64,000 bases of DNA from Crossaster papposus (taxonomy: Eukaryota > Echinodermata > Asteroidea > Velatida > Solasteridae), in assembly GCA_037893245.1 (NCBI GenBank), contig JBAIAA010000534.1:248001-312000 (forward strand). The letters run 5' to 3'. This document shows positions 25,117 through 39,300 of the stretch, one piece after another. Under the pieces are notes generated by a model, which did no database searches, was not told the origin of the DNA, and saw only the letters and a program-made list of their open reading frames with translations. Both the position numbers and the translations under genes were made by a program. Within the stretch, counting starts at the first letter, position 1. The number at the start of each line of letters is the position of its first letter.

Positions 25117-28100
25117 TCACGTGTCACCCTCCCTAGCGACCACGGCCGATTTCTGCGAGGATACGTGACTGCCTGGAGTGGATGAATGACTGGCGATCTG
25201 ATGACGGCTTGTCCGGGAGTACATGGACCGCGGGGCGCTGCCTGCCGCCGTGTGGCGCGGTATGATAGGATTGTCGGTTACCACTGTGGTGCCGTCTTCG
25301 TGGTAGTTAGAACTCATTTGGTTCGTTGGAGAAGAACTCGGCAGGTGACTCAGACCAGTCTCTCCAAAGCTCGTTATCGTGAACTGACGCACTGTAAAAA
25401 AAACAAAAATAGCCGAAGGAAAAAAACCAGAATGCACGTAGTGTTAACAGTCATTATAGATAGTTACTCATTTATTGACTTGTTCTGGCTTTTTACCCAA
25501 AGATATTTATAATTTGGAATAAACAGACTAAATACTTACTGTTGGGGTTCTTGATGTTGTTAAGGTAAGGAACGGTCTGCTTGGCGACCAGACACGGTCT
25601 CTGCGATGTGCTAAGAAAAACAAACACACAAATCCGTAATTGTTTTTGTTTTAAGTGCTTAATAATTGGACTATCGCACACTTTTCCAGTTGTAGATGAC
25701 TATACACATCTACTTAGGGTATAACAATGGGCTAAGGAGACTTGCCCAAATGTTTGGAGAAAATAGTTAAGCTCTAAGCAAGAGCCGGTGAAAGTGAACC
25801 ACTTTTATTTTTATTTTTTTGAAGTATTTTTGTCTTCATGTTTTTATTTTTCTTCTCCCAGTATTGTTATACACTCTGTTCTTCATATAGCGCCATATAA
25901 ATGCTTTGTATTATTATTATTATTATAAACCCAGCCGATTTGACAAACTCACTCGATATTGGGCAGGCCGATGTGTTTATAGTGCTTCCAAGCATCTAAG
26001 AAAGCGTCGGCTAGCCGGTAGTTGGGAGTGTAATACTGCAAGACCTTGAACAAGTACGGATCCTGCCGACACCTACACAACAAACAAGGCCAAAAAAAAT
26101 CATCACTACAAATTATGGTTTGTTGTGTATTATAAGATAAAAAATCGTATCCTCATTGAGTGATCCCCACAATGTCGCTTCCCAGGTTGTATCGTAAAAT
26201 CGGGCGTGATCCCTGGCCACACGACATTCTGGTGTTTATGACTTCCGACTGTAGCATTCTTGAACAAAGATACTGATAATTTCTATGAGCAAGATAGGGC
26301 AAGATAGCTCAACACCAAAAGATCTCACGCTTACTTGTTTAGTAGTTCCCGCTCTGCTTTATGATTAAAGCTTAGGTAGCCCAGTGCGATGGCTGCTGAC
26401 CCCCTAGCTTGCTCATCTTCTGACAGCATGTGCCTACACAGCTGGCCTATGGCTTCTATGGAAATGATGGCCGCCGGTACCCCTGTTGATTACGTCAAGT
26501 TGATAAACAAAATAATGCATATTTATAAAGCGTATCAGAACTAGTATTCGAGGCTCTACCCTGTATACCCAGTCATACCCTGGTATCTGTGGGTATAGCA
26601 TACCCTGGTATCTGTGGGTATAGCACACCCTGGTATCTGTGGTATAGCATACCCTGGTATCTGTGGGTATACCACACCCTGATATTTCTGGCTTCGCGGC
26701 TTAAAACTGACCTGCTCTGGTGTGTGCTAGCCTGGCAATGCAGTCTGCAGCTAGTGATTGGATGAACTCATTCTTGGAGGTCTCCAAGAGATCCACGATG
26801 AGCTTGATGCCGATGGCTGACGATGATGCTTGCTCCTCATCGGGTATGATGCGAGCAAGTACAACCACCTAGAAGACGCAAACACAAAGATAAGCACATA
26901 CGACCTTTACTTTTGGCTAGAAAATATTCCAACTCTTCCGAAATCTACCTTCACACAGAAACCAAATGGCACAAACTCCACAAGTTAAGGGCAAACAAAA
27001 CTAACCCAAGGACCAACAAACTCTCAGGAACTCCCAGAGTTGTATTCGAGTCCCTGCAAGTCCAGTCTAGTCCTTTCAAAAAGCCAGTCCCAAGTAACTG
27101 GTTGAACAATGACAAAAGAATGCTTTTGCTAACAGTTCATTTGAATAGCTAGTGACTTGACTTGAGACTGAAGGACTTGTGATGAACTTGCAGGGACTTG
27201 AAAACAACTCTAAGCAGGTACCTGAAATGCAGCACAGCACCTGTAGTACTCGTTGTCGGACTCCAGAAACGGAACGAAGCAGTGATAACGCACCCCACCC
27301 GAGTCAGCTATCTCGTGCTGTTGAGTGGTGCTATTGAAGGCAAAGGCAGCCAGTGCTGAGCCTGCCAGCAATCGAACCAGCTCATCCCTGGAGTACAGGA
27401 GACGCAGCATGTGGACGAAGTCAAAATCTACGTTGTCGGCTACGTCATTCATGACTTCCGAGTTGCCTGGACATTTTCAAATAAAGTACACATGTTTTAC
27501 TAGAATGAGCATGAACAACAAACTTTCTCACAAGTCTTTATAATTTTTCAAATAAACCACACGTGTCCTGTCCGAGTTATCCCATTTACTATTGCCAAGA
27601 TTTGCAGCATTGCTAAATGTTGCTAGCGTTGTTACTTTGGGCGTGATCCCTGGCATGCACAGGTTTATGGCTTCTGAAAAGTGCCCCTTGAAATTTTGTT
27701 GGTCTTCAGACTCTTTTAAATGAGAGTTTGTACGCAAATTTTGAATACAATTTCACCTAACAAAATTCAAACTAGCATTCTCAACCACCTTGAGCCCACC
27801 CTCCCCCCCCCCCACAAAAAAAAAACCCAAAAAATTACATAGAAGAATAAGAATTCAAAAATTTTATTAAAAAATGAATTGATTGCAATTGATCTCAAAA
27901 GCAAAAATACAAAAATAAATCTATGAACTTCCCCCCCCCCCCTTAAAAAAAGTATTTTTAATACATTACCCAAAAGTTTGACTTACAGTTACACATGCAT
28001 TTAGTTCCCTATACTAATTCACAAACTGACAAGTTTTGATTTCCTTTAAATAAATAAACTTTGATTTACATCCTCAGTTAAAATAAAAGTATGACATTGA

Positions 28101-31083
28101 CTTGGCTTTAAGTACATAATCTTAGACTTAGACCACATTGAACAATGTAAGACCACCACGAACTGTGTTAAATTAGACATCCAATACTGTACTGTAGGCT
28201 CATTAAATAACCCACTAACCCTTTTGTGTCCCATTTCTTATGTGGTTTAACAGCTCTCCACAGACAGGCAAGTTGGCAATGCAAATAAAACCCTACCCTC
28301 TTGAGCATTAGAACATATTTAGCGCAGACAAAACAGACTTTGCTCCTTTTGTTAAACACTCCATCCACAAAAATGACATCATTAAAAAGTAATTTATCAG
28401 AACTTACGTTCTCATTATTTTTTTAACAGATCGATACTTTGGTAGCAACCAAAACGTGTGATCAACTAAAAAATAAAATGTCTGATGCATGGGGCCAAAT
28501 AATGAAACTTTAAACCAATTGTTCGTTTTAAAATAAAGGTCTTTTTACCCCAGAACAGAATAAAACAATATTTTCTGTTTTCCCAACCATCCCCTACCAA
28601 CTTAGGCCCAATTTCATAGAGCGGATTATTCTAATGTGCTTTTAATAACACAGCCTCCGTCTATTTTATGGAGACTGTATCATAACACTGACGTAAAAGG
28701 TTGCTTAAATCATTGATGTAACAATAGAAATCCCCATGCGTTCAACTGTTAACACATCCATGCCATGAAATAGTGCATTTTGTAAGCAGCTTCAAGTTAC
28801 CTACCGATTGAGCAACATCCTAAGGTGAGTGCCGACTCGACCCGGATGAGTTCATTCCTGGAGTGAACCATCAAGGCCACCAAATAACGGATACCTCGCG
28901 AGTTCAAGACCATCTCTTGATTCTCTTTCTGGGGTTTGTAACCAATGCCCACGCAGAGGTGCCGCAGAGCGCGTATCGCGCTCAGTACGATATGCTCCTT
29001 TGGCGACCGTAGCAGACGCACTAGGGGCTGTACCCCATTGGCCTGGGCTATGATGTTCTGCTTGTTGTGCGGTCCTTGGGCCAGAACGGACAATCCTTCG
29101 GCCCCAATGTAATGCAAGATGTCAAACTCCGCCTGGGCATTTAAGAAATCTATGAGGAGATTAACGCCAATCATGCCGGCCATAGTTCTCTGCTCGTCCA
29201 CGTCTTCTCCAGCAAGGGCCCAGAGAGCTCCGGCCGTGCAGACCTGAACTTTTGGGGCGCTGCTCCGCTTTAGAAGCGTCATCAACGGGATGACGCCTCC
29301 TTCCTCCAGGATGATCTTCTGGGTGTGTAGATTGTCTTTGGCCAGAAAGTGGAGAGCATTGATGGCATTTAGCTGAAGTTCTCGGTTTTTGACACTGGCA
29401 AGGCTGATCAGAGCTGAGGAGCCCCCCTCGTCTACAAAACCGTCCTGGTTTACCTTCTCCGCTTGCACAATTCTCTGTACTGCTGCTGTGAGCGACATGA
29501 GAAGGGCCTTTGGTTGCTTAGACTCCTTTGACAAGCAGGAGTCAAACAAGCTCACCAAAGCTACCATGGAGCCATTCGTTCCACCAATGGTCAGTTTGTG
29601 TTCGGTGCTTGCAGCTGCAATCTCCGAGAGCGTATCCGTAACCTGGACCAGGATTTCCTCATCGCTGCTGTTCTGCCAGATTTTGATGAGAGCCGCAATG
29701 GCTCCGTTGTTAACCAGGGGATCTACATACTCTTGGACACTGGAGAGGTGACAGAGCATCATTGCACCGGCCAAGATCAGCTCCCGGGATTCGCTCTTCA
29801 AGAGTTCCATTGAGGTCGGAATGCCACTGTTTTTGACAATCTGCTCTTTGACCTTCGGCGACTGGATGATATTAAGCAGCATGGTGTACATGTAGCGCTT
29901 CGCCTGGTCCGATATCAAGGTCTTGACGATCTTCATGGTCGCTTGGATACCCTGGTTCTCTACGATGGCTTCCCAGTTAGGGCTGAGCAGACCATCTGGT
30001 CCAGGCTCAGTCAGTTTGACCAGCATCCTGCCAGCTGATTCAGCCTCTTCGTCTGCATCCGAGGAGGCAAACTTAATCAGCTTGGACCAGACCGCTAAGT
30101 CCTTGTGGTTGAGCTTTATGAAGTATTCCATGATGTCCACGTACATTTTCAAACTGGCCAGCTCCACCACGCTCAGATTCTGTTGGTTGACGTAGCGGAT
30201 GTCCGAGCCGAGGTCCACAAGGCATCGGACTGTATCCAGCTTCCCGCTTTCCACAGCCAATAGCAGTGGCGTCATGAGACGGTCATCATTGGTCGGGAAC
30301 TCTAACTGGTCCTCACTGGCCGCAACAAAGCGCTGGATAGACTTGATGTAGCCATGGAAGGCGGCATTGTGGATGTGACTCCAGCCATGCTCGTCTAGGT
30401 CATTCATGATGGACCGTTCCTTGGCAAACTCGTCTTTGTCCGAGTTGTGCCGCCGTCCTCTGAAAACAACAATTAAAATAATAGTCAATTAAAAAAAACT
30501 ACACAGGAAAAGAAGACGAAACCGCATCACACACTGAATCAATTTGTTTTGGTCTTGAAAATGATAACAATATCTTAAAAGTTTAGCAATTTGAAATTGT
30601 TTTATTAGGAATACATAAAGTCATAAATAATTCTCCTTGTACATTTGTTGGGCGTTATTAATAAAACTAAGCAGGAAAATGGCATAATTTTGTGGGCTTC
30701 CTACACATAGTTTGCAATAAATAGGTCTAGTACCTTTGCAAAAAATAATTATTTTTGCAGTGATCAAATGTCAAACATTTTTTCACATGCTGGTCAAAAA
30801 GGCACCACATATTTCTGTTTTATTTGAACTTTCTAGATACATACCCAAACAACACCATTATTTGACACCTTTTCCAAACTTCTTTATCAGAAAAGTATTG
30901 CTACCCTGCACTAGTAGTACCACGATCACCACTGAATGTACCGCGGGGACGGTCAATCCTCCGGCTCAATCTGTTCCTTGCTCTATGGTTGAACCATGGA
31001 ACGAACGGCTTCCGTGGTCTTTCATCAAAAACATCAACTCCTGAGTCCTGGCACCGTAGCCTGTGCGCGCACACGCAACACAT
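25117..31083 (-). CDS. ANKAR: Ankyrin and armadillo repeat protein (ANKAR-like), 7 firm exons plus one tentative 5' exon
   Basis: Firm exons: 28805-30459, 27222-27466, 26712-26868, 26335-26482, 25953-26072, 25540-25610 and 25117-25391 (stop TGA at 25117). A 5' exon at 30905-31083 is tentative: it has an ATG at 31083, its GTAGCA donor is weak, but its phase fits exactly. With it the product is 949 residues. Ankyrin-like units come first (HGWSHIHNAAFHG; TPLLLAVESGKLDTVRCLV), then a long run of armadillo repeats (for example LQLNAINALHFLAKDN, VQVCTAGALWALAGED, IVLSAIRALRHLCVGIG), then a Ser/His-rich tail. This ANK-then-ARM order points to ANKAR; human ANKAR is longer (about 1434 aa), so N-terminal exons may be missing. 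The protein is probably a binding scaffold; its molecular job is not established. Confidence 0.82.
25886..25925 (+). mobile_element. SINE 3' tail fragment with (ATT)n
   Basis: ATAGCGCCATATAAATGC followed by TTTGTATTATTATTATTATT has the same end as the 8403-8733 SINE (AAGCGCTATATAAAT). It lies in an ANKAR intron. Confidence 0.5.
26574..26690. repeat. Minisatellite in an ANKAR intron
   Basis: About four to five units of 24-25 bases based on ATACCCTGGTATCTGTGGGT followed by ATAGC, with point changes and one short unit. Starts about 90 bases from the adjacent exon (26335-26482). Confidence 0.88.
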
Positions 31084-32766
31084 TAAATTTCAAAAGGGCC
31101 AACTTAACTTACCGAACAATTATTCAGGCTAGGTGATTAAGATGCCCATCCGATCGTTTTTTGTGTGAGCCATCCATTTGGCCTTCGTCTTACGAAACAG
31201 CGATAAACACCTGGCGCTGCCTAGACTTGAAGACAAGTCGTTAGATAGTCGGGTTTTATCCGTGAATTTCAGTCGAAATTCATCGGCACGGCTGGTTTAA
31301 GACTAGTAACGTGCCGAGTTGCGACAGATCTAACGACTTGATCAATACGTTCTCGACCGTTATTCATATATGCGTGCAGCGCAATACATATGCAATGTAT
31401 TTCTGCGGTGAGATCCAATGGCGCACTGGTATGCAAATGAAGACTCATCCATTCCGTTACATGGGGAGTTCTACTCAATACTTTGGGGACATGTTTCTAT
31501 ATCTGGTGACGTTTAACGACCAACACACTTAGCTAGGTCAATTGCGTGTTGCAATAAAATATATCATTGTGATACACTTGATTTATTTGAGTTGTGTATG
31601 CTTTATTATTACTTTTGTAATGTTACACAATACAAAGTACGAACCCTTGAAGTAATGAGAATGATCTACGTAGAAAAAAGAATAGGAGCTGAACACCTCT
31701 TTTAACCGCATGTGTTGTACGAGATCTGTAAAGGTGGTTTAAAAACACTGCAGGCGTACACATGTTCGTATAGCGCACGACCGAGAAAACGAATTTAATA
31801 TCACAAAAACAATCCAGTTTGATCAGGAAAATTAAACACCCAAGAATGACATGTATACGCCAAGTTTGAATGTTAGGTAGACCTATTTTCGGGAAAAGAT
31901 ACGAGACATTCGTGTGAGACGATGCAATGCAGTGCACGTATTAAAATAGAAAAGTTTTTTTTGGGGGAAAGAATTCCACATCATAATCTTATGCACAAAC
32001 CTTAGAAAAACGAGATTTTGTTAATTAAGAACATTTTTGAAAATGTTGATTTAATTTTATATCCAGACAATAAAAAGTTTTATGATAAAATTAAAAAGGG
32101 AAAATGTCTGTGTTTTAGGAAAATGTATTTGGCACATTAATTGGTTTGTTCGTGGGGACAGTGTCCAGATTTGGAATAAACCTAATGTTTAACCAGGGTC
32201 CCAACAATTCTTGCTGGACAAGTGGACAGAAAAAATAAATTATGTGGTTTGAGCTTAAACCATAGAGCTGTATAATAAAGATACAGCTCTATGGCTTAAA
32301 CTATGAACTTGAGAAACTTGAAATAAATCACAATTAAAAATACCAATCACACATGTAACTAATGACATACAAGTCACACAATGGATTAAATTTTGCTTGC
32401 TTTTATTTGGCATTGATACACTGCAGATAACATGTAATAACTACTGCCATAGTATTAATATTCTTATTATGTATTGTTTACTGATGTTATAAAACCAAAA
32501 TAATAAAACGAAAACAAAATTAGCCCCCGACTTTCTATGAATTTAAAACCAAAATAAAAACTTGCGATGTCATTTTAGAATAATAATTGTTCATACTATG
32601 CAAAGATACATTTGGCAGCGTTCTTCACAGGCCAAATTTTGATAGGACACCCTGTACGGCTTTAACTTTGAATTGTGAGTGTTTCTGGATATTTGTGCAA
32701 TATGAACACGATATTAAAGATTTGTACAACACAATTTCTGTTTTGTATAAAACCGTGATTGAAAAG

Positions 32767-32870
32767 CAAAATTTGACAGGCCGGCATAACATTCGACAGG
32801 CCGGCATAACATTTCAACAGGGCGGCATAAAAATATGGCAGAACAGCGTAACATTTACACAGGGCAGGCT
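32767..32870. repeat. Degenerate tandem repeat
   Basis: Successive copies of GACAGGCCGGCATAACATT (about 22-base spacing), the first two nearly identical and later ones decayed (ACAGGGCGGCATAAAA; ACAGCGTAACATT). Confidence 0.75.
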
Positions 32871-35800
32871 ACCCTGCTAAAATAGATTGTGGAGAACACC
32901 GACTGGGTAAATCTATGTCATTTTAACATCTGTATAATTTGCTTTGAATATTAACAATACAATTTTAACCAGACTTGTCGGTTTTCATGAAACACATATT
33001 CACTATACGAAAGCTCAAAAGAATATTATGTATACTTCCATGTTTCCAAGATAATTTTGTGACTGTTGCGACTGTTTTATTATCTGTACTTATATTGTTG
33101 AAACATGAAATGCCAAGATGCAGAGTTCTGCGATATTTTTACAGCACATCTAAAAAAATGTGGAACACCGAGATAGCTTATCTTGGAAAATTTAGTTGGT
33201 CAATTAACCCTAACTCCCTCACCATTGTTATTGAACAATACAATTCCTCCAAAATCCTCCAACTTCCTTTGTTGTGTAGGGAGTTAGGGTTAAGCTTCCG
33301 TAGTTTACTGATGGTTAAACAAAATAAGTTTTGACATTCGCTGTCATCTGTTATCCCTCTGTCATGGGAGCAGTTCGTCCTGTGACTTGTGCAGCCGTAT
33401 TAATAAGCTGTACAGCCCGACATCTCAGTAGCAAGAAGTGGACTTGGGTAAACCAATTAGCTTTAGTGTACAAAGAAAGAAAATATACAGGTATAAATTA
33501 AATGCCAAGGGAATAATGTTGCAACATTAGGTAGCTCTACACTTCCAGAATTGTGAGAGAAAAAACTGACCATTGCGATTTTAGGAAAATTCTACAGTAC
33601 ATTACATTTATGCACGTCAAATAGTTCATGACACAATATGTTGTGTACACAAATTACCACCATGAACCAAAGTCAACGGGACAGTCTTCGTGGAATGTGT
33701 ACAACATTGATCTGAAAATACCTGTATTGTGGAATTCAATCCTTTGTAAAGGGTACCCTAGACCAACTGATTCTACTGTTCTTTCGAAATATTCAAGTTT
33801 TTCTCTCAGAAAGGACCACAATAATAATGAACAAATCCGCTGAAAACAAAAATAACATTTTCGCCTAGAGCAATGTTCTCCTAAATCTCACTTAAAACCG
33901 TAGTTCTGACATTTTCTACACGGATAGTTCACTGATCGTACAGTCTGCGAGTTTATATAATAAATTTAATTATTTACAAAGGATTTTAATGCAATTTTAC
34001 CCACCATCGCTGCTGCCACTGTGTCACTCTCGACGGTCTGCGGTACGCATGTACGAACTTGCGAATGCGAAGGCAACACAAGTTTCACGGCTCTCTATCC
34101 TATGTACGCTCGAATTATCCAGTTTGTAGAGATCAGTGGTACCGCGTACCAGTACAATACGCGAAGCAGCGTAGAATACATGCTGTATAAAGCTGCTCAT
34201 AAATATTTATCCCCTCTGGAATCTGAACCAATCAGAGTGCTCGCATAGAATTTGCTAGCGATTGCCATAGGTTGTGTACAAAACTGAAAACGATATGTCC
34301 AAGTCGGTAAATTAACTTCGAAATTGGGAACGAGGCAACCGCAACCTCCCCCCTGTATACCGAGTGGACCGCTATTACCGACTTGGCACCAAGTCTAGGC
34401 GCTGCCGGCTACGTGTGTGGCACACCAAAGAAGATCGATTGTTATTTAATGAAATTGGCTCTGCCCTATCGTGATAACAAGCGATATAGTCCCCAGACTC
34501 TGTGCTTGGATACCCCATGACGACCAGGTTGAAATGATAAGTGTACTGTGCACAGGGAACAGACTAGATCGCAAAAAATGACATTTCGGCGTCTCATAGA
34601 AACGGAACTGTTATGTTGAGCATTTGGCCTCCAATAAATTACCTGCTGGCATTTGGGGAATCACTTTACTTCAGTGCTTTTTAAAATTAAAGGCGGCAGT
34701 ATGCATTACAATTATTCTAAATTTGTAAATAAGATCATTGGAGGATTGGAGTATTATATATTTATACTTTTGTCAATTCTTGCCAGCTAGGAATTGTTTT
34801 TTTTGTTTTTTTAGTTAATTCATTTTGTGGATTGCTTGTTGTACGTTTACAATTTCAAAGTTGGCCGAAATAATAATAATAATTTCTACTACATGTACTT
34901 TGATAAGATCTAGGCCTAGGCCCTACCGCATTTTTTAATTTTAATCAAAAGATGGCCTCTGACTAAATAAAGCTCATTGACCTTGATGACACCCCAAATT
35001 ATTATGTTATAGTGGCATTATCTAATATTCTAAATAAAACAAAAATTATTTATATTTCCAAACGAAGTTTAAGTTGAAGCTGTTAATATAGAACGAATAC
35101 AAGTTGAGGTTTTTATTTTAGAATTTGAAAATTGAGTTTTGCAGGTTTTTGCAGATTTTTAGATTAGAAAGTGTTTCTTGGCAAGAGTTTTGTTTTCTTT
35201 AAAATAAAAAGTTTATTTGCATCACTACAATAGACTCAGATTTGTACCCGATCCATTAGTTTAAAATCAATTCAATTTAGTATACCGGTAATTTAAAAAA
35301 GTAAAATAGGAGTTGGATAAAAAAGAAAACGAAAACAAAGATAAAAAACCAGGTTACCAAATTCTTAAAAAAAAGCTTGTTTTGTGATAACGATCACAAA
35401 GTTTCACCCTTCTCCAGACCAGTTAGAATTACACTGAAACATTTTATCTTACAAAACTTAACGACCCACGCCTCTGCCTAACAAAATACTGAAGTACCGG
35501 TACTATCAGTACTGACACACATGATCCTCCATTAAAACAATAAAAAATAAAACGCGTTATTCAATCAGCATCTTACAAAGGTATAAAAATATGCTTAATA
35601 AATACTATATTAGAGCACACTAGTATTTTTAACTTGCCGTTTTAGACACAAAATGTGTATGTATATTGCTAGCATATTAACAGTGTTGCTTTTTTGGTTA
35701 ACAAAGACGTACCTATTTTTGGTATAATTGGCCATTCCTACCATCATTCTAATCGACTACATAAGAGTGTAACAAGGTGGGAAAGTCTACAAATGTCACA

Positions 35801-35894
35801 AACTTTCTACAACTACAATTTTCTAAGACTACAATTACTATACCTACATATGTACCCTTATTAGAGAGACACTTTAGCATGTTTTTAATTCAAT

Positions 35895-35948
35895 AGGGAG
35901 ACAAGTGAAATCAGGGAGACAAGTGAAATCAGGGAGACATTTGAATGT
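35895..35948. repeat. Three-copy 18-bp tandem repeat
   Basis: AGGGAGACAAGTGAAATC twice exactly, followed by a third diverged unit starting AGGGAGACATTTGAATG. Confidence 0.85.
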
Positions 35949-36326
35949 CTCCTGAATGCCACAGCTTCTATTTAGAGGCAAAATTTTAGCGTCGCAAATA
36001 TACCAAATTTCGTTGGAGTAAAAGGGAAAATTGGTGTTACGAATCAGGAATGTTTGAAAAAATGTGCTGCACAAGTGAATAAGAATGCCTCCGAAGGGTA
36101 CCATTATAGGTAATTATAATTAAAGTCATCAAACACGAACCACCTCGTTCATAAAAACACCTATATCGTCCGACACTCGGACTTTTGTCTCGTTAAATTT
36201 GACTGTAGAACTATAATCCAGTGATCCTAATCAGATAAACATTTTTGACGTGGCAAAATGCTCACTTTGCATATCTCATTAGTCTATACATTTAAAATCG
36301 CAATTCTGTAAGCGTAAGCATGCATC

Positions 36327-39300
36327 TTAGTTCGGGAACAGTCGGTTTCGGGATCTCTTCTTTTCCGGTGTTACATTGTCCTCTTGAGACTCGGGCTTGG
36401 ACGGGGTAAACTCGGGGTCAACATTGCCGGCCTATAATACAAGATAAATTAAATTAATATATATATCAGGTTTTTTCATAGAGTGGAAAATGTTCTGTAA
36501 ACGTCAGCGAGTCCACAACGAGTACGCAAGGTTAGAGTGCCTTTTCTGCTTGAATAAAGTTGTGATGTGAATTCCTGAGTACATTACCTTTGGTACTGTG
36601 AAGTTTTTATTTTCACACCAACGCTGAACGCACTTGAACGCCTTGTTAATGTATTCGGGGTCATCACGTCTCTTGCAGTAGACACGGATTTCCTGCTCGG
36701 CGAAGCGTTCTGGTAACATTTGCGAAACCTGTTTTTTTTCAGAGGAAAGGGGAAAAGAATTGTGAACGGTGGAAACTATATGGCAGCACGGGATTACATT
36801 AGCATTGAAAGTTTGTAATAGACCCGAGACGCAATAGCTTTGTTTACATATGTGCTTTTTTATAGGAGCCATAAAAGCGCACATGTTAACAAAGCGTGAC
36901 GTAATTAAGTCTTAGGCTTATTGACCTATTGCTTGCTGGCACGTGGCCATGCCTTTTAGACAACCCTGTGGAATTGTGTGCGATTAATTTGTGTTTGTCT
37001 CCGATTCTGGGTGTTTTTCGCGTCGATTTGTGATTCATGTACCTGGACAATATTTCACAAGATGCTTTGAAGCTGCATTGATGAGATTCTACTGCGATAA
37101 GTCAATTGCAAACCGTAGCCAACTAATTTCTCTTGCCCCCCCTCTCTCTCGTGGCTTCTTACCTCACCCTTCCGGAACACTTGTGTCTGGTTGGGGTTAT
37201 CCTTGTAGTAAAATCTCACGTTGTCAATTGGATTCTTCTTCCCCATGCCGTAATTCAGATTAATAATCTGTACAATATCATTCAAAAGTGACAGTGTGAT
37301 TAATATCAAATCTGACATATGTGCATTGACATGATTTGGTCCACCGCAAAATAGGCTAAAACACTAGTGCCTCTCTTACATTACAAGAGGCCAATGGGTG
37401 TTCCACATGGCAACCATGATTGAAAACAGAAACAGTTCAAAGAAATAACCCAAAGAAAGAAACTGGTTAGCAGCCTCTGCTAGTCAGTACAAAGCAGATA
37501 GAAACCTTACATGGATGATAAGCTGATCGGCTGTGAGTCGTTCACCGTCCATATCTTCGGTTTCCTGAACTTGAATGATCTCCTCCTTCATTTTTGTCTG
37601 GAATTCTAACTTGCCTGCCTGTAATATGTAGCAGATAAAGTTAGATTGTCCCCCCGTCCACAAAGGAAATCTAATGTTTAAATCCTACTGCAGGCTTAAA
37701 GTAGGCTGGGGGGTAAAATTGCTCCCACATCACTACGACCAGTACTAAAATGGCTCATCTACAATTGTAATACAAAAAAAAAAACATTGACGAAAATCCA
37801 AGTCATTTTGCACACCGGCACTATTCTTCCAATTGTAATGTTTCTCTTTTGTAGTCTTTCATTGCATATTGTGCAGAGGTGGAGTCTAACAATATGTGGA
37901 CGCAAACAAAATGTGGATGAACTAAGTCTGGTAAATTACGGCCCAGTAATTGGATTTTTTGATAAACTTGTTACTTTTCTTAAACCCTCTCTCTATGAGG
38001 GCAGATCACTGCATGGCAGTGGTGCATGCCAATTTACTCCAGCTTTGTGCATTCTTTTTTTTTTTTTTTTTTTCCTTTCTTTTTTTTGGGAGGGGGGGGG
38101 GGGGGGGGGGGTGGGGGGGGGGGCGTGAATTGGAGGATAAACAAGAGCAAGGGTTAAAAAAAAATTAAAAATGCCATTATTTCACAGGATACTTTTGGTC
38201 ACCGACAGTCAAGTGAGGTATTTCATTACAATTTGGCCATGATTAAATGTGGCCACTGGATTTGTGGATTTTATGAAACTACAACAGCAGCATGCGCGAA
38301 TCAGTTCTAAGCATAAATGTCGCCCTCTCTTGTGCACGCATACTTTTTCAATGACATTCGGGGGCTGCGTCTGGCCGATAAACTTGTACAGCTGACGTCG
38401 TTGGACTTTCTCCAGAATTTCACGGGAGTCTGCTAGTTCCGGGCCATCGGTGCGCATGATCTGAAGGACGATGTCATCGGTCATGTTGGTGTACGCTTCC
38501 ATGTCATCAATCGCTTCCGACATCTTGACCTTCTCGCTGTCAAAAGTGTATGAAAAAAGAAGAAATGTTATTTGAAAATAATTGATAAAGCTGTTAGAAC
38601 TACAAACTTGAACACAGTCACAAAAACACAATGGAACTTCTTTTTTTTACTTCCACAAGAATCAATTCCTATGAAATGTGATGATGGGGGACATACCTTC
38701 CCAAGTCCTGAAAAACAAATCCTTCTTGAAAATTTGAGAGATAAGTGAAAGTTGGAGATTATTTAAAGCCAAGAAATTGTAGCCTGCCTGCCTGCCTGCC
38801 TGCCCATCCACCGTTGCTCACACAACTTGTTCACACACCTTTTGAAAACTGTTTAAACATTCAGTTTATTTTTCGTACTCACCCGTTTTGTCCTTTGATT
38901 AAGAAGTGATCATTGGCCTTGACTAATGCTTCAACAAGCCTGAAACCCAAAAAGTTAAAAAAAAAAAATTAAAAAAAAAATTGATTTCGATACACTACAG
39001 ATCACGTGGAACATTTGTAAAACTCTGATAGAGTTTCATCATCTTGAGGAGAAAATGAAATAACTGAACAAAGGAATTGTTTGGACACAAACTCACATAG
39101 TTTCAATGATCTTGTTCACTTTGTGCTGGTAAGCGCGCCGGTGGAGGCTGTTTCGTGTGTAGAACATGTCGTACACATTTCCCTTCTCCTGGACAGGGAA
39201 CAGCCATAAAAAAAACCCAAGAAAATCACTCAGTTGAGTGCATAAGTTAAGGTGATAACTAACATTAGCTAATTGTACGCTGTCACAAGCTAAAGTAGAT

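Larger units (their letters stand above)
31084..36326. other. Intergenic (or 5' intron) region between ANKAR and SAMHD1
   Basis: About 5.2 kb of AT-rich DNA with no recognised gene. A relatively CpG-rich stretch at about 34000-34420 could be a promoter, perhaps of an unseen ANKAR 5' exon, but no exon with the right phase was found. Small repeats are listed separately. A perfect 14-bp inverted pair (32260-32273 and 32281-32294, CCATAGAGCTGTAT) forms a short hairpin. Confidence 0.55.

Noticed and set aside
34005-34030. Possible 5' exon of ANKAR (ATGGTGG followed by GTAAAA on the minus strand) in a CpG-rich patch.
   Set aside because: Its one leftover base does not fit the phase needed by the exon at 30905-31083 and leads to a stop.
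38697-38707. An 11-nt candidate microexon of SAMHD1 with good flanking AG and GTATGT signals.
   Set aside because: Including it breaks the reading frame, whereas joining exon 38883-38939 directly to 38344-38536 restores a perfect frame and a protein that matches the family ([16 protein letters not shown]).
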